A stretch of 64,000 nt of DNA from Flavobacterium sp. KACC 22763 (lineage in GTDB: Bacteria; Bacteroidota; Bacteroidia; Flavobacteriales; Flavobacteriaceae), in the NCBI RefSeq assembly GCF_028736155.1, contig NZ_CP117879.1, positions 62,001 through 126,000 of the forward strand, given 5' to 3'. Shown here piece by piece: positions 1 to 8,872 of the stretch (positions are counted from its first letter, which is position 1; each line of letters opens with the position of its first letter). Both the position numbers and the translations under genes were made by a program. The notes below the pieces were generated by a model, which was not told the DNA's origin, did not search any database, and saw nothing but the letters and a program-made list of their open reading frames with translations.

Positions 1-2
1 AA

Positions 3-383
3 TGGGAAAGAGACCTGAATAACGTAACTGCCGAGTATTCTTTAAATGAAGACAAAACAATAAAAGTCGATAATAAGGGCTATAATGTCAAAAAAGACAA
101 ATGGGAACAAAGTGTCGGGAAAGCTAGATTTGTCAAAAAAGACAACATTGGTATGCTGAAAGTCTCATTTTTTGGTCCTTTTTATTCTGGTTACAATGTC
201 GTAGCAATCGATTCTGATTACAAATATGCACTTGTGGCTGGAGAAAGCTTAAAATATATGTGGATACTTTCTAGAGAAAAAACAATTCCGGAAAGTGTAA
301 AAGCAGATTTTCTTATCAAAGCTCAGGAAATCGGATATAAAGTAACCGATTTGGTTTGGGTAAAACATGACAAGGTGAATTAA
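3..383 (+). CDS. blc: Bacterial lipocalin Blc, C-terminal part (5' end outside window)
   Basis: The reading frame is open from base 3, so the N-terminus lies outside the window. The visible part matches the second half of bacterial outer-membrane lipocalins: an RDLNNVTAEYSL segment, then VSFFGPFYSGYNVVAID, ALVAGESLKYMWILSR and a C-terminal LVWVKHD. In this family the order is the same (LNNVTA, FFGPF, GYNV, LWILSR). Such proteins are usually lipoproteins that bind lipids or fatty acids during envelope stress. The lipobox cannot be checked here. An internal ATG at 153 would remove half the barrel and is not the start. A strong hairpin terminator follows the stop. The identity is confident; the role is family knowledge. 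Confidence 0.9.
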   Translation, partial: WERDLNNVTAEYSLNEDKTIKVDNKGYNVKKDKWEQSVGKARFVKKDNIGMLKVSFFGPFYSGYNVVAIDSDYKYALVAGESLKYMWILSREKTIPESVKADFLIKAQEIGYKVTDLVWVKHDKVN

Positions 384-387
384 AAAT

Positions 388-426
388 AAAAGTCCGTCAG
401 ATGTAACATTGACGGACTTTTTTATT
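388..426 (+). terminator. Hairpin terminator after blc
   Basis: An 11-bp arm AAAGTCCGTCA at 388-399 is matched by TGACGGACTTT at 410-420 around a ten-base loop, and a T run follows. The DoxX gene on the other strand ends at 443, so the hairpin could serve both convergent genes. Confidence 0.85.
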
Positions 427-442
427 TCGAATTGAAAAATAC

Positions 443-817
443 TTATGCAGTAAAAACACTTTTGTAATTATCCCAGTATCTGTAAATCAAGAATAGGTTT
501 CCTAGAAAAAGAAGAGCTGCAATTGGCAGACCATCTGGAGTAAGGAAATAATTGATAAACAAAATATTTACCGTAATCGGTAAGATCAAGATGTTTGCTA
601 AAGTTACATAACGCCCAGATACAAATGCAATACCACACAATAACTCGATAGATTTTGCCAGTGGCATTAAATACGTCGAGGCCATTAAACCTACATTAAA
701 TGCTTTAAAATTCCCTGTAGTTTCAGGCTCAGGCATTAGATGAAAAAAATAACTGATAGAGGCGAACAGTAGCAAAAGGCCAATTAAAACGCGGACAATA
801 ATTGTGGCAATTTTCAT
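443..817 (-). CDS. DoxX-like family small membrane protein
   Basis: A 124-residue protein with about four hydrophobic segments (roughly 3-25, 45-68, 72-92 and 96-118). The pattern is that of the DoxX/DoxX-like family: an N-terminal RVLIGLLLLFAS helix, a short polar loop, a second helix with LMPLAKSIELLCG and a third with ANILILPITVNI. The family sits in the inner membrane and has been linked to respiratory or redox functions, but the substrate of this member cannot be read from sequence. It is a single gene, convergent with the lipocalin gene and divergent from pabB. Confidence 0.8.
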   Translation of the reverse strand: MKIATIIVRVLIGLLLLFASISYFFHLMPEPETTGNFKAFNVGLMASTYLMPLAKSIELLCGIAFVSGRYVTLANILILPITVNILFINYFLTPDGLPIAALLFLGNLFLIYRYWDNYKSVFTA

Positions 818-1058
818 AATACTTAGGATTTTTTTAAGGTTAAAAAATTAATTAAGTTATTGGAAGAAATGCAATCTAAAAGCCTAAAAGAGAATCATAA
901 AATATTTTTTTTAAGGTTCTTTTTTAAGGATTCTATAATCAAATCAATACTGTTTTTGGATTAATCTAATTGTATATCAAATATAACGAATTTTTTCTTA
1001 TAAAATGAATGTCTTTTTAACAGTTTTGCAATGTAATCCAAATCATTTTGAATATTTT

Positions 1059-1097
1059 TTTGTTTTCTTCTAATGAAATAATTTTGTCGTAATTTTG
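1059..1097 (+). promoter_or_regulatory. Candidate pabB promoter in the 818-1116 spacer
   Basis: The 299-base spacer between the divergent DoxX gene and pabB is very AT-rich and holds no gene I can support. Close to pabB there are two TAnnTTTG elements of the Bacteroidota -7 type, both TAATTTTG, at 1079-1086 and 1090-1097. A TTTG at 1059-1062 lies 16 bases upstream of the first. The second would give a leader of only about 15 bases before the TTG start at 1117. Which one is used cannot be decided from sequence. Confidence 0.45.
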
Positions 1098-1116
1098 ACC
1101 TTTAAAATTACCATTT

Positions 1117-2403
1117 TTGAGAGTTTCCATCCGTAAAAATATTGCCAATCCTAAACTGTTTAAGGAACAGCTTTTAAGTTGGGCGCAGCAATTTCGCGAA
1201 GTCGTTTTTCTAGACAGTAATTCTTATCCGCAGCAGTATTCAAGTTTTGACTGCATATTGGCAGTTGATGCTTTTACCTCTTTAAAAACAGACTATTACA
1301 ATGCTTTTGAAGATCTAAAACAATATCAGCAAAACACAAAAGACTGGCTTTTTGGATATCTTTCTTATGATTTAAAGAATGATATTGAAAATCTTCAGTC
1401 TAATAATTTTGATGGTTTACATTTTCCCGATTTGTTTTTCTTTCAGCCTAAAAAGGTTTTTACACTAAAAGGAAATGAACTCGAAATTCAGTATTTAATG
1501 CTTTGCGATGATGAACTTCAAGAAGACTATGAAGAAATCGTAAAAGTTCAAACTGAAACATTTGTCACACTGAGCGGAGTCGAAGTGCAGCAACGCATTT
1601 CGAAAGAATTGTATGTTGAAAAAGTGAATCAAATGCTTCATCATATTCATATTGGAGATATGTACGAAGCCAATTTCTGTATGGAATTTTATGCTGAAAA
1701 TGCAATTATAAATCCGTTAGAAAAGTTTTTGAAACTAAATGAAATTTCGCAAGCGCCTTTTTCGGTTTTCTTTAAAAATTACAAACAATATCTGCTTTCC
1801 GCTTCTCCTGAACGCTATTTGAAAAAAGTAGGAGATAAGATTATTTCGCAGCCAATTAAGGGAACTTCAAAACGTTTTGCTGATTTAGCTGAAGACGAAA
1901 AGTCAAAAAATATTTTAGCCTCTGACGCCAAAGAACGAGCTGAAAATATCATGATAACCGATTTGGTTCGTAATGATTTATCGCATACAGCGCAGAAAGG
2001 TTCGGTCGAGGTTGAAGAGCTTTGTGGAATTTATTCTTTTCTGCAAGTGCATCAGATGATTTCTACGATTACTTCAAAATTAGATCCGCAATATTCGGCA
2101 GTAGATGTTTTGAAAACGACTTTCCCGATGGGAAGTATGACTGGCGCGCCAAAGATTTCAGTAATGGAAATTGTTGAAAAAATAGAAGAAACCAAAAGAG
2201 GATTATATAGCGGTGCGGTTGGATATTTTACGCCTGAAGGCGATTTTGATTTTAATGTCGTAATCAGAAGCATTTTATATAATCAGGAAAATAAATATGT
2301 TTCTTTTTCGGTTGGAAGTGCTATAACATCACTTTCAATTCCAGAAAAAGAATATGAAGAATGTTTGTTGAAGGCAAAAGCAATGCACGAAGTTTTGCAG
2401 TAA
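1117..2403 (+). CDS. pabB: Aminodeoxychorismate synthase component I (PabB-type chorismate-binding enzyme)
   Basis: A 428-residue chorismate-utilising enzyme of the TrpE/PabB family. It joins chorismate and ammonia to 4-amino-4-deoxychorismate for folate synthesis. Visible family motifs are SASPERYLK, QPIKGTSKRF, ITDLVRNDLS, FPMGSMTGAPK, YSGAVGYF and FNVVIRSI. PIKGT with Lys is the PabB form (that Lys is the nucleophile in E. coli PabB), whereas anthranilate synthases have PIAGT. No glutaminase (pabA) lies nearby, so the amidotransferase must be elsewhere. The start is TTG at 1117; no ATG in frame fits better and two -7 elements lie just upstream. MIDQ-type isochorismate enzymes are less likely because of the PIKGT Lys. 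Confidence 0.88.
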   Translation: MRVSIRKNIANPKLFKEQLLSWAQQFREVVFLDSNSYPQQYSSFDCILAVDAFTSLKTDYYNAFEDLKQYQQNTKDWLFGYLSYDLKNDIENLQSNNFDGLHFPDLFFFQPKKVFTLKGNELEIQYLMLCDDELQEDYEEIVKVQTETFVTLSGVEVQQRISKELYVEKVNQMLHHIHIGDMYEANFCMEFYAENAIINPLEKFLKLNEISQAPFSVFFKNYKQYLLSASPERYLKKVGDKIISQPIKGTSKRFADLAEDEKSKNILASDAKERAENIMITDLVRNDLSHTAQKGSVEVEELCGIYSFLQVHQMISTITSKLDPQYSAVDVLKTTFPMGSMTGAPKISVMEIVEKIEETKRGLYSGAVGYFTPEGDFDFNVVIRSILYNQENKYVSFSVGSAITSLSIPEKEYEECLLKAKAMHEVLQ

Positions 2404-2411
2404 AAAATGTT

Positions 2412-2568
2412 GCCACGAATTGCACGAATTTTCACGAATTATTTTTTAGTTGCCACAGATTAAAAAGATTTACACAGATTTTTTAATCATTTTAATTCTT
2501 TTAATCTGTGGCTATTTTTTATAAGATTTAGCAAAGAAGAATTCGTGTAAATTTGTGTAATTCGTGGC
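2412..2568. repeat. Nested inverted repeat: GCCACAGATT element inside GCCACGAATT element
   Basis: The outer arms begin GCCACGAATTGCACGAATT (2412-2440) and end AATTCGTGGC (2540-2568), with a few mismatches over 29 bases. Inside them is a second, different inverted repeat, GCCACAGATTAAAA at 2452 and onward against TTTTAATCTGTGGC ending at 2512. The same two element types occur in the opposite nesting order at 28545-28845. The right outer arm ends just before the true tilS start. Confidence 0.85.
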
Positions 2569-2632
2569 GAAAAAAAAGTCGCTTAACATTTCATTTAAAA
2601 ATAGATCGAATTTAATTTTTTACTTTTATCAG

Positions 2633-3943
2633 ATGTTTTTAAAATTTCAAAATCATATCGTTTCAAGATTTCCCTTTTTAGCCGAAAAAAAACTTTTTGT
2701 GGCTGTAAGCGGCGGATTAGACAGTATGGTTTTGTTGCATTTAATGAATCAATTGCCTTATGAAATTGCGATTCTGCATTGCAATTTCCAACTTCGCGGA
2801 CTAGAAAGTTTTGGAGATCAGGAATTTATTCAGAATTACTGCAATCAAAATAATATTCCAATTTTTACGACTCATTTTGATACAGAAGCTTTCGCTAGAG
2901 ATTATAAGCTTTCTACGCAAGTTGCGGCAAGGGAACTTCGCTACAGCTGGTTCTATGAATTATTAGAAGAAAAAAACTTCGATTATATTCTAACAGCGCA
3001 TCACGCCGATGATAATCTGGAAACTTTCATTATCAATCTAACTCGAGGAACGGGACTAGAAGGTTTAACTGGAATTCCCGAACAGAATGATAAAATTATT
3101 CGCCCGTTGCTTCCTTTTTCAAGAGAAGAAATCTTGAAATATGCTGAGGAAAATAAGATAGAATGGAGAGAAGACAGCAGTAATGCTTCTACGAAATATC
3201 TCAGAAATAAAATCCGCCATAATTTGGTTCCGGTTTTAAAGGAAATCAACCCGAATTTCTTGGATGCTTTTCAGAAAACGCAATCCTTTCTTCAAGAATC
3301 AAAAGAGATGGTTGAAGATGCATCGATTATCGTTTATCAGCAAGTAGCAACAGAAGTTGGAGATGATATTCATTTTGATTTAAATCAACTAAAAAAACTG
3401 CCTAATTATAAATCGTATTTGTACCAATGGCTGAAAGAATTTGGTTTTTCTGCCTGGAATGATATTTATGATTTAATAGAAAGCCAATCTGGTAAACAAG
3501 TTCTTTCAGAGGAATTTAGATTATTAAAAAACAGAGAAACACTCATTTTAAGTCCGTTTTTTGAAACATCAGAAAAAGACGAATATGGAATTACTGAAAA
3601 CGATACAGAAGTTAATTTTCCCTTAAAAATGAGTCTTTGTAACGTAGGTCACACAACATTCGGCTCAAATAAAGTTATATTTGTCGATTCTGATAAAATC
3701 CGCTATCCTTTGATTTTGCGTAAATGGAAAGAAGGAGATGTTTTTCAGCCGTTTGGAATGCACGGAAAGTCAAAAAAAGTAAGCAAGCTTTTTAAAGACG
3801 AAAAACTATCCTTGATCGAAAAGGAGAAAACATGGATTTTATGCTCAAACGATCAAATAGTCTGGGTAGTTGGAATGAGACAGGACGAACGTTTTAAAAT
3901 AGAGAAAGCCACAAATAAAATACTTAAAATAGAATTACTATAA
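2633..3943 (+). CDS. tilS: tRNA(Ile)-lysidine synthase
   Basis: A 436-residue TilS. It attaches lysine to C34 of the CAU-anticodon tRNA(Ile), so that the codon AUA is read as isoleucine. The N-type ATP pyrophosphatase P-loop SGGLDSM is visible near residue 28, followed by HCNFQLRG, the ARELRYSWFYELL segment, TAHHADDNLETF and LRNKIRHNLVP, all characteristic of TilS. The C-terminal domain contains LRKWKEGDVFQPFGM and KKVSKLFKDEK. I chose ATG 2633, because the longer GTG start at 2564 lies inside a dispersed repeat arm. The stop overlaps the dsbD start by one base, so the two genes are probably translationally coupled. Confidence 0.95.
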   Translation: MFLKFQNHIVSRFPFLAEKKLFVAVSGGLDSMVLLHLMNQLPYEIAILHCNFQLRGLESFGDQEFIQNYCNQNNIPIFTTHFDTEAFARDYKLSTQVAARELRYSWFYELLEEKNFDYILTAHHADDNLETFIINLTRGTGLEGLTGIPEQNDKIIRPLLPFSREEILKYAEENKIEWREDSSNASTKYLRNKIRHNLVPVLKEINPNFLDAFQKTQSFLQESKEMVEDASIIVYQQVATEVGDDIHFDLNQLKKLPNYKSYLYQWLKEFGFSAWNDIYDLIESQSGKQVLSEEFRLLKNRETLILSPFFETSEKDEYGITENDTEVNFPLKMSLCNVGHTTFGSNKVIFVDSDKIRYPLILRKWKEGDVFQPFGMHGKSKKVSKLFKDEKLSLIEKEKTWILCSNDQIVWVVGMRQDERFKIEKATNKILKIELL

Positions 3944-6024
3944 TGAACTTTACACAAGCCCATCAGTCGATAACTTCGAAAAGTATCTGGAATAAAATAA
4001 CCGCTTTTTTACTCTTTTTCTTTTTTGCATTAGCAAGTAACGCTCAAATATTAGAACCGGTAAAATGGACTTCTAAAATGGAGAAAAAAGGAGATAAGGT
4101 TATTCTAATTTTTGATGGAACAATCGAAAAAGACTGGCATATGTATTCTCAGTTTACGCCAGACGGCGGTCCGCTTGCTTTGGAAATTTCATTTAAAAAC
4201 CAAAAAGGAAATTACGAATTAATAGGAAAAGCAAAAGAAGGAAAAACAAGAACAGCTTTTAATGACGTTTTTGGCGTAGATGAAACTTTCTTTGAAGGTA
4301 AAGCTCATATTGAACAAGAAATAAAAATCATTAACCCAAATTTAAAAACGGTAGATGTAGATTTTGATTTTCAGGTTTGTAAAGAAGTTTGCATCAATTC
4401 GAGCAAGAAATTCTCGATTGCAGTTCCTTCAACTTTTAAAATGGATGAGGTTCCAGTCGTAGCAGAGGCAAAATTAGACGAAACAAAAGTTGTTGGTTTA
4501 GCGGTTGATACCGTTAAAAAGGAAGAAGCTGCACAGCCAAAAGTAGAGAAAACAGTAGAAGCGGCTAAAGAAGAAATCCCGTCGCCAGCTCCTGCAAGAA
4601 GTTTGTGGTCAATCTTTTTTATTGCCTTTTTATCAGGATTTGCGGCATTGTTGACTCCTTGTGTTTTCCCAATGATCCCTATGACGGTAAGTTTCTTTAC
4701 CAAACAAAGTAAAAGCCGTGCAAAAGGAATTAGAAACGCAATTATTTACGGATTTTCGATCATTGCAATTTATGTAATTTTAGGTCTTATTGTAACTAAA
4801 ATATTTGGTGCAGATGCTCTAAATGCTTTATCAACCGATGTTTGGTTTAATCTGATTTTCTTTGTGATTTTGGTCATTTTTGCTACCTCATTTTTGGGAG
4901 CTTTCGAAATTATGCTTCCAAATTCATGGGCAAATAAGGCAGATCAGCAAGCAGATAAAGGCGGTTTAATCGGAATATTGTTCATGGCTTTAGCTTTAGC
5001 AATTGTGTCATTCTCTTGTACAGGACCAATTGTTGGAACCTTATTGGTTGAAGCGGCTTCAAATGGAGGAATTGCTCCAATTATTGGAATGTTAGGATTC
5101 TCTATGGCATTAGCGCTTCCGTTTATGTTATTTGCAATGTTCCCAGGATGGTTAAACTCTTTACCAAAATCTGGAGGATGGTTAAATACTGTAAAAGTAG
5201 TTTTAGGATTTTTAGAATTGGCTTTGGCTTTCAAATTCTTGTCAAATGCAGATTTAGTTTTGCAATTGCATTTCTTAGAAAGAGAAGTATTTATTGCTAT
5301 TTGGATTGCCATTTTCGGAGCTTTGACTTTATATTTATTCGGAAAAATTACATTGCCTCACGATAGTCCGACCAATCATATTTCTGTAGGGAGATTGTAT
5401 TTAGGATTATTGACATTTGTATTTACCATGTATTTAATTCCTGGACTTTGGGGAGCGCCTTTAAAATTAATCAGTGCATTTCCACCACCTCCGCAATATA
5501 GCGAAAGTCCGTTTGGAGTAGGAGGTTCAGGAAACGGAGCAGTTTCTGCAGAATCTATAAAAGGCATGCCAGAAGGAGCGGAATTAGGGCCACACGGAAT
5601 TATGGTTTTCCATGATTATGAAGATGGTCTAGCCTATGCAAAAGAAATCAATAAGCCAATTATGCTTGATTTTACTGGTTATGCTTGCGTGAACTGTAGA
5701 AAAATGGAAAATAACGTTTGGTCTGATCCTTCAGTTTTACCAATTCTTAAAAATGATGTGGTTTTGATTTCGCTTTATGTTGATGATAAACGTGAATTGC
5801 CGAAAGAAGAACAGTTTACAACTGAAGCAGGAGATAAAATCATCACTGTTGGAGATAAATGGACCGATTTTATGATTTCTAAATATAAAACCAACACACA
5901 GCCTTTGTATGTAATTACAGATTTAGAAGGGAATAATTTAAACAGCACAAAGCCAACAATCAGTTACGTGAGTACAGAAGAATATTTGCAATGGCTGGAC
6001 GAAGGAATTTCGAATTTTAAATAA
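3943..6024 (+). CDS. dsbD: Thiol:disulfide interchange protein DsbD
   Basis: A 693-residue DsbD with the three usual parts. An N-terminal periplasmic alpha domain follows a signal-like helix and carries a Cys pair (CKEVC, residues 146 and 150). A central membrane domain from about residue 225 contains LLTPCVFPMIPM and FSCTGPIVG, the two transmembrane cysteines. A C-terminal thioredoxin domain has the CVNC motif near residues 582-585. DsbD carries electrons from cytoplasmic thioredoxin to periplasmic thiol proteins, including cytochrome c maturation factors, which fits the nrf and ccs genes downstream. It overlaps tilS by one base and is followed by a strong terminator. Confidence 0.93.
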   Translation: MNFTQAHQSITSKSIWNKITAFLLFFFFALASNAQILEPVKWTSKMEKKGDKVILIFDGTIEKDWHMYSQFTPDGGPLALEISFKNQKGNYELIGKAKEGKTRTAFNDVFGVDETFFEGKAHIEQEIKIINPNLKTVDVDFDFQVCKEVCINSSKKFSIAVPSTFKMDEVPVVAEAKLDETKVVGLAVDTVKKEEAAQPKVEKTVEAAKEEIPSPAPARSLWSIFFIAFLSGFAALLTPCVFPMIPMTVSFFTKQSKSRAKGIRNAIIYGFSIIAIYVILGLIVTKIFGADALNALSTDVWFNLIFFVILVIFATSFLGAFEIMLPNSWANKADQQADKGGLIGILFMALALAIVSFSCTGPIVGTLLVEAASNGGIAPIIGMLGFSMALALPFMLFAMFPGWLNSLPKSGGWLNTVKVVLGFLELALAFKFLSNADLVLQLHFLEREVFIAIWIAIFGALTLYLFGKITLPHDSPTNHISVGRLYLGLLTFVFTMYLIPGLWGAPLKLISAFPPPPQYSESPFGVGGSGNGAVSAESIKGMPEGAELGPHGIMVFHDYEDGLAYAKEINKPIMLDFTGYACVNCRKMENNVWSDPSVLPILKNDVVLISLYVDDKRELPKEEQFTTEAGDKIITVGDKWTDFMISKYKTNTQPLYVITDLEGNNLNSTKPTISYVSTEEYLQWLDEGISNFK

Positions 6025-6114
6025 GAGAATAGAAGAAAGATTGCAGAAGCAAGATAAGAAAATCTAAAATCTGCATTCTAAAATCTAAAATATAAAAGGG
6101 ATTAATTCAAAAGC

Positions 6115-6151
6115 AAAAAGCACTCTAAGTCAAATTTAGAGTGCTTTTTTA
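6115..6151. terminator. Bidirectional hairpin terminator between dsbD and amtB
   Basis: AAAAAG-CACTCTAA at 6115-6128 pairs with TTAGAGTG-CTTTTTT at 6136-6150 around a seven-base loop. It has an A run on one side and a T run on the other, between two convergent genes. Confidence 0.87.
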
Positions 6152-6184
6152 TTTATCAAGTAATGTGAGAAAGGGAATTTATTC

Positions 6185-7501
6185 TTATAAGAATTCTCCG
6201 TGTTGAGAGATGTCTAATCCTAGTTCTTCTTTTTCTTCTGTAACTCTTAGCGGAGTAATTTTGTTTACAATGAAAAACAATGCATAAGAAGCAACAAAAG
6301 CAAAGATCGAAACCACAACAAGAGCAGTTAATTGGTTGATGAATAAAGTTGGAGTTCCGAAGATTAAACCTTGATTATCTCCAACAGCAGGGTTGATAGC
6401 TTTTGAAGCGAAAACACCTGTTAAAAGCATACCTACCATACCGCCAACACCGTGACAAGCAAATACATCAAGAGCATCATCAATTTTTCCTTTAGGGAAT
6501 TTGCTCACTACAATGTTACTTACAATTGCAGAGAATAAACCAATAAAGATGGCGTGAGGAATACTTACAAAACCAGCAGCAGGCGTAATAGCAACAAGAC
6601 CTACAACAGCTCCGATACAAGCTCCAAGAGCAGATAATTTATGTCCTAAGATTTTATCAAGGAAAACCCAAGCCATTGCAGCAGCTGCCGCAGCAACAGT
6701 AGTTGTTCCTAAAGCTTGAGTAGCAAGACCATTTGCTCCTAATGCAGATCCAGCGTTGAAACCAAACCATCCGAACCAAAGTAAACCAGTTCCTAATAAT
6801 ACATAAGTAATTCTAGCAGGATTAACTTTTTGAACTTTTCTTTTTCCTAAGAAGATAGCTCCAGCCAATGCCGCCCATCCAGCGCTCATGTGAACTACAG
6901 TTCCTCCAGCAAAATCAAGAACTCCCATTTTAAAGAAATATCCATCAGGATGCCAAGTCATGTGGCATAATGGAGCATATATAAGGATTATGAATAAAAC
7001 CATGAATAACAAATAAGCCCAGAAACGAATACGTTCTGCAAAAGCACCTGTAATTAAAGCAGGTGTAATGATGGCGAATTTTGCTTGAAATAATGCGAAT
7101 AACATAAAAGGAATCGTTGGGGCAAGGCTCCAAGCAGTGCTAGTTCCAACACCTTCAAAGAATAAATTAGAAGATGGATTTCCGATGATTCCTCCAATTG
7201 TAGGACCAAAAGCCAATCCAAAAGCAACAACAACCCATAAAATTGTAACAATTACCATTGCCATAAAACTTTGAAGCATAGTACTAATTACGTTCTTCTT
7301 ACCTACCATACCTCCGTAGAAGAATCCTAATCCAGGTGTCATTAACAATACAAAAGCAGTTGCAACGATCATCCAAGCAGTATCTCCTGTATCAAACTTT
7401 ACAGCTTCTGCAGGAATTGGGTTGTCTGCAATGATAAAGTTCGAAATAAAGGTTAGGACCAAAATCGTGATAAGAATCACACTTAAAATAATTTTTCGCA
7501 T
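6185..7501 (-). CDS. amtB: Ammonium transporter AmtB
   Basis: A 438-residue Amt/MEP/Rh-family channel for ammonium uptake. The N-terminus has an extra hydrophobic helix (residues 4-25, probably a cleaved signal peptide), then the typical DTAWMIVATAFVLLMTPGLG start of the mature protein. The family's GFFYGGMV, FAGGTVVHMSAG and ACHGVGGMVGMLLTG segments are present; the last carries one of the pore histidines. About eleven membrane helices are expected. No glnB/glnK gene is adjacent, which is unusual for amtB but not unknown. The upstream spacer holds a perfect 19-bp palindrome. It probably supplies ammonium to GltBD, encoded elsewhere in the window. Confidence 0.93.
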   Translation of the reverse strand: MRKIILSVILITILVLTFISNFIIADNPIPAEAVKFDTGDTAWMIVATAFVLLMTPGLGFFYGGMVGKKNVISTMLQSFMAMVIVTILWVVVAFGLAFGPTIGGIIGNPSSNLFFEGVGTSTAWSLAPTIPFMLFALFQAKFAIITPALITGAFAERIRFWAYLLFMVLFIILIYAPLCHMTWHPDGYFFKMGVLDFAGGTVVHMSAGWAALAGAIFLGKRKVQKVNPARITYVLLGTGLLWFGWFGFNAGSALGANGLATQALGTTTVAAAAAAMAWVFLDKILGHKLSALGACIGAVVGLVAITPAAGFVSIPHAIFIGLFSAIVSNIVVSKFPKGKIDDALDVFACHGVGGMVGMLLTGVFASKAINPAVGDNQGLIFGTPTLFINQLTALVVVSIFAFVASYALFFIVNKITPLRVTEEKEELGLDISQHGEFL

Positions 7502-7583
7502 AGTTATTTAGTTTTAAATTTTTTATAAAAGTATAAAATGATTCAATACCCCATAAAAAAATAGGGATTGGTGTTTAATTTTT

Positions 7584-7602
7584 GTTAAATTTAAAATTTA
7601 AC
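7584..7602 (-). promoter_or_regulatory. 19-bp perfect palindrome in the amtB upstream region (spacer 7502-7816)
   Basis: GTTAAATTT at 7584-7592 and AAATTTAAC at 7594-7602 form a perfect palindrome with one central base, 83 bases upstream of the amtB start. On the minus strand a TAAGTTTG -7-type element lies at 7632-7639, which would put the palindrome just downstream of the transcription start. The rest of this 315-base divergent spacer is AT-rich, and I see no gene in it. Confidence 0.45.
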
Positions 7603-7816
7603 CCCTATGATTTTGCGTGAAATTCTTAAAACAAACTTAAAATTTACAATTTGACAACATTTTTTTTTCACTTACTGTCATTCTTGATAATTTTTGGGGT
7701 AATTGATTGCTATTTTTTGTAGGATAATAGATATTTGTTGTTTAAAAAATGCTCTATACATGTTGTAAAGGATATTTTTTAATCTTTTTAACAATTTTGA
7801 TGATTATAATATAAGA

Positions 7817-8791
7817 ATGGGAAATAGAAGAATTAAATGGGGAATAGTAGGATTGGGAAACATTGCAAGCCAATTTGCGTCAGACTTATTATTGGTTGAA
7901 AACGCTGAGCTGACAGCAGTTGCTTCAAGAGATTTAGCTAAAGCCGAGGAATTTGGAGGAAAATTTAATGCTTCAAGAATATACAATTCTTATGATTTGC
8001 TTTTTGAAGATTCGGAAGTTGAGGTTGTTTACATCGCAACTCCTCATAATTCGCATGCCGAATTATCTATAAAAGCATTAGAAAGCGGTAAACATGTGCT
8101 TTGCGAAAAGCCAATGTCTTTATCTTATCAAGATGCACAAAGAATGATAGAAGCGTCTAAAAAAAATAATGTATTCTTTATGGAAGCTTTTTGGACAAGA
8201 TTTATCCCTTCACTTCAAGATGTTCTTCAGAAAATTGGCAATGGAATAATAGGAGATATCAATTATATAAAAGCTGATTTTGCCTTTCACGGAAGTGAAA
8301 TAGAAAACAAAAGACTTTTTGATAAAGAATTGGGTGGCGGAGCTTTGTTTGATATTGGGGTTTATCCTTTATTTCTGTCTTATATATTATTAGGAAAACC
8401 AAAAGAGATTACTGCAAAAGCAATCAAGCATAAAAATGATATCGATTTGCAGACTTCGATGATTTTGCAATACGAAACAGCTCAATCTGTTTTGCATGCT
8501 TCAATAGTTTCTGAATCTGATATGAAAGCGATCATTTCAGGAACAAAAGGTCGAATAGAATTAAATGCTCCGTGGTTTGTTGCCGATGGTTATTCTCTAT
8601 TTATAAATGAAGAAAAAGAAGCCACTTTTACTTTACCAGCTTTAGGAAAAGGATATTCTCATGAAATAATCGAATGTCAAAATTGTATTCTGAATAATGA
8701 AATTGAAAGTACACTTTGGTCGCATCAGAATTGTTTGGATTTGAGTGGAATTGTTGAGGAGATTAAAAATCAAATCGGGTTGCCTTTTTAG
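7817..8791 (+). CDS. Gfo/Idh/MocA family NAD(P)-dependent oxidoreductase
   Basis: A 324-residue two-domain oxidoreductase. The N-terminal Rossmann fold begins WGIVGLGNIASQFASDL, a GxGxxA-type dinucleotide site. The EKP motif appears as CEKPMSLS at about residues 97-104 and supplies the catalytic Lys. The C-terminal alpha/beta domain has GGGALFDIGVYPLF, where Asp and the region after it usually line the active site. Members act on sugars, inositols or trans-dihydrodiols, and the substrate here cannot be assigned. It is a single gene with no sugar-pathway neighbours, divergent from amtB. Confidence 0.88.
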   Translation: MGNRRIKWGIVGLGNIASQFASDLLLVENAELTAVASRDLAKAEEFGGKFNASRIYNSYDLLFEDSEVEVVYIATPHNSHAELSIKALESGKHVLCEKPMSLSYQDAQRMIEASKKNNVFFMEAFWTRFIPSLQDVLQKIGNGIIGDINYIKADFAFHGSEIENKRLFDKELGGGALFDIGVYPLFLSYILLGKPKEITAKAIKHKNDIDLQTSMILQYETAQSVLHASIVSESDMKAIISGTKGRIELNAPWFVADGYSLFINEEKEATFTLPALGKGYSHEIIECQNCILNNEIESTLWSHQNCLDLSGIVEEIKNQIGLPF

Positions 8792-8872
8792 AATTAAATT
8801 ATTTTGTAATAAAATATTTACATTTAATTATTTTTTCATTAGTTTTAAAAACAATTAATGAAAGGATAATTT

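Noticed and set aside
2564..2632. GTG-initiated extension of TilS by 23 residues
   Set aside because: It begins inside the right arm of a dispersed repeat, and the extra residues are Lys/Asn-rich without family similarity. ATG 2633 gives the normal TilS N-terminus.
4371..5567. Antisense open frames inside dsbD
   Set aside because: They are shadows of a strongly conserved gene, with Asn/Lys-rich or low-complexity translations and no start context.
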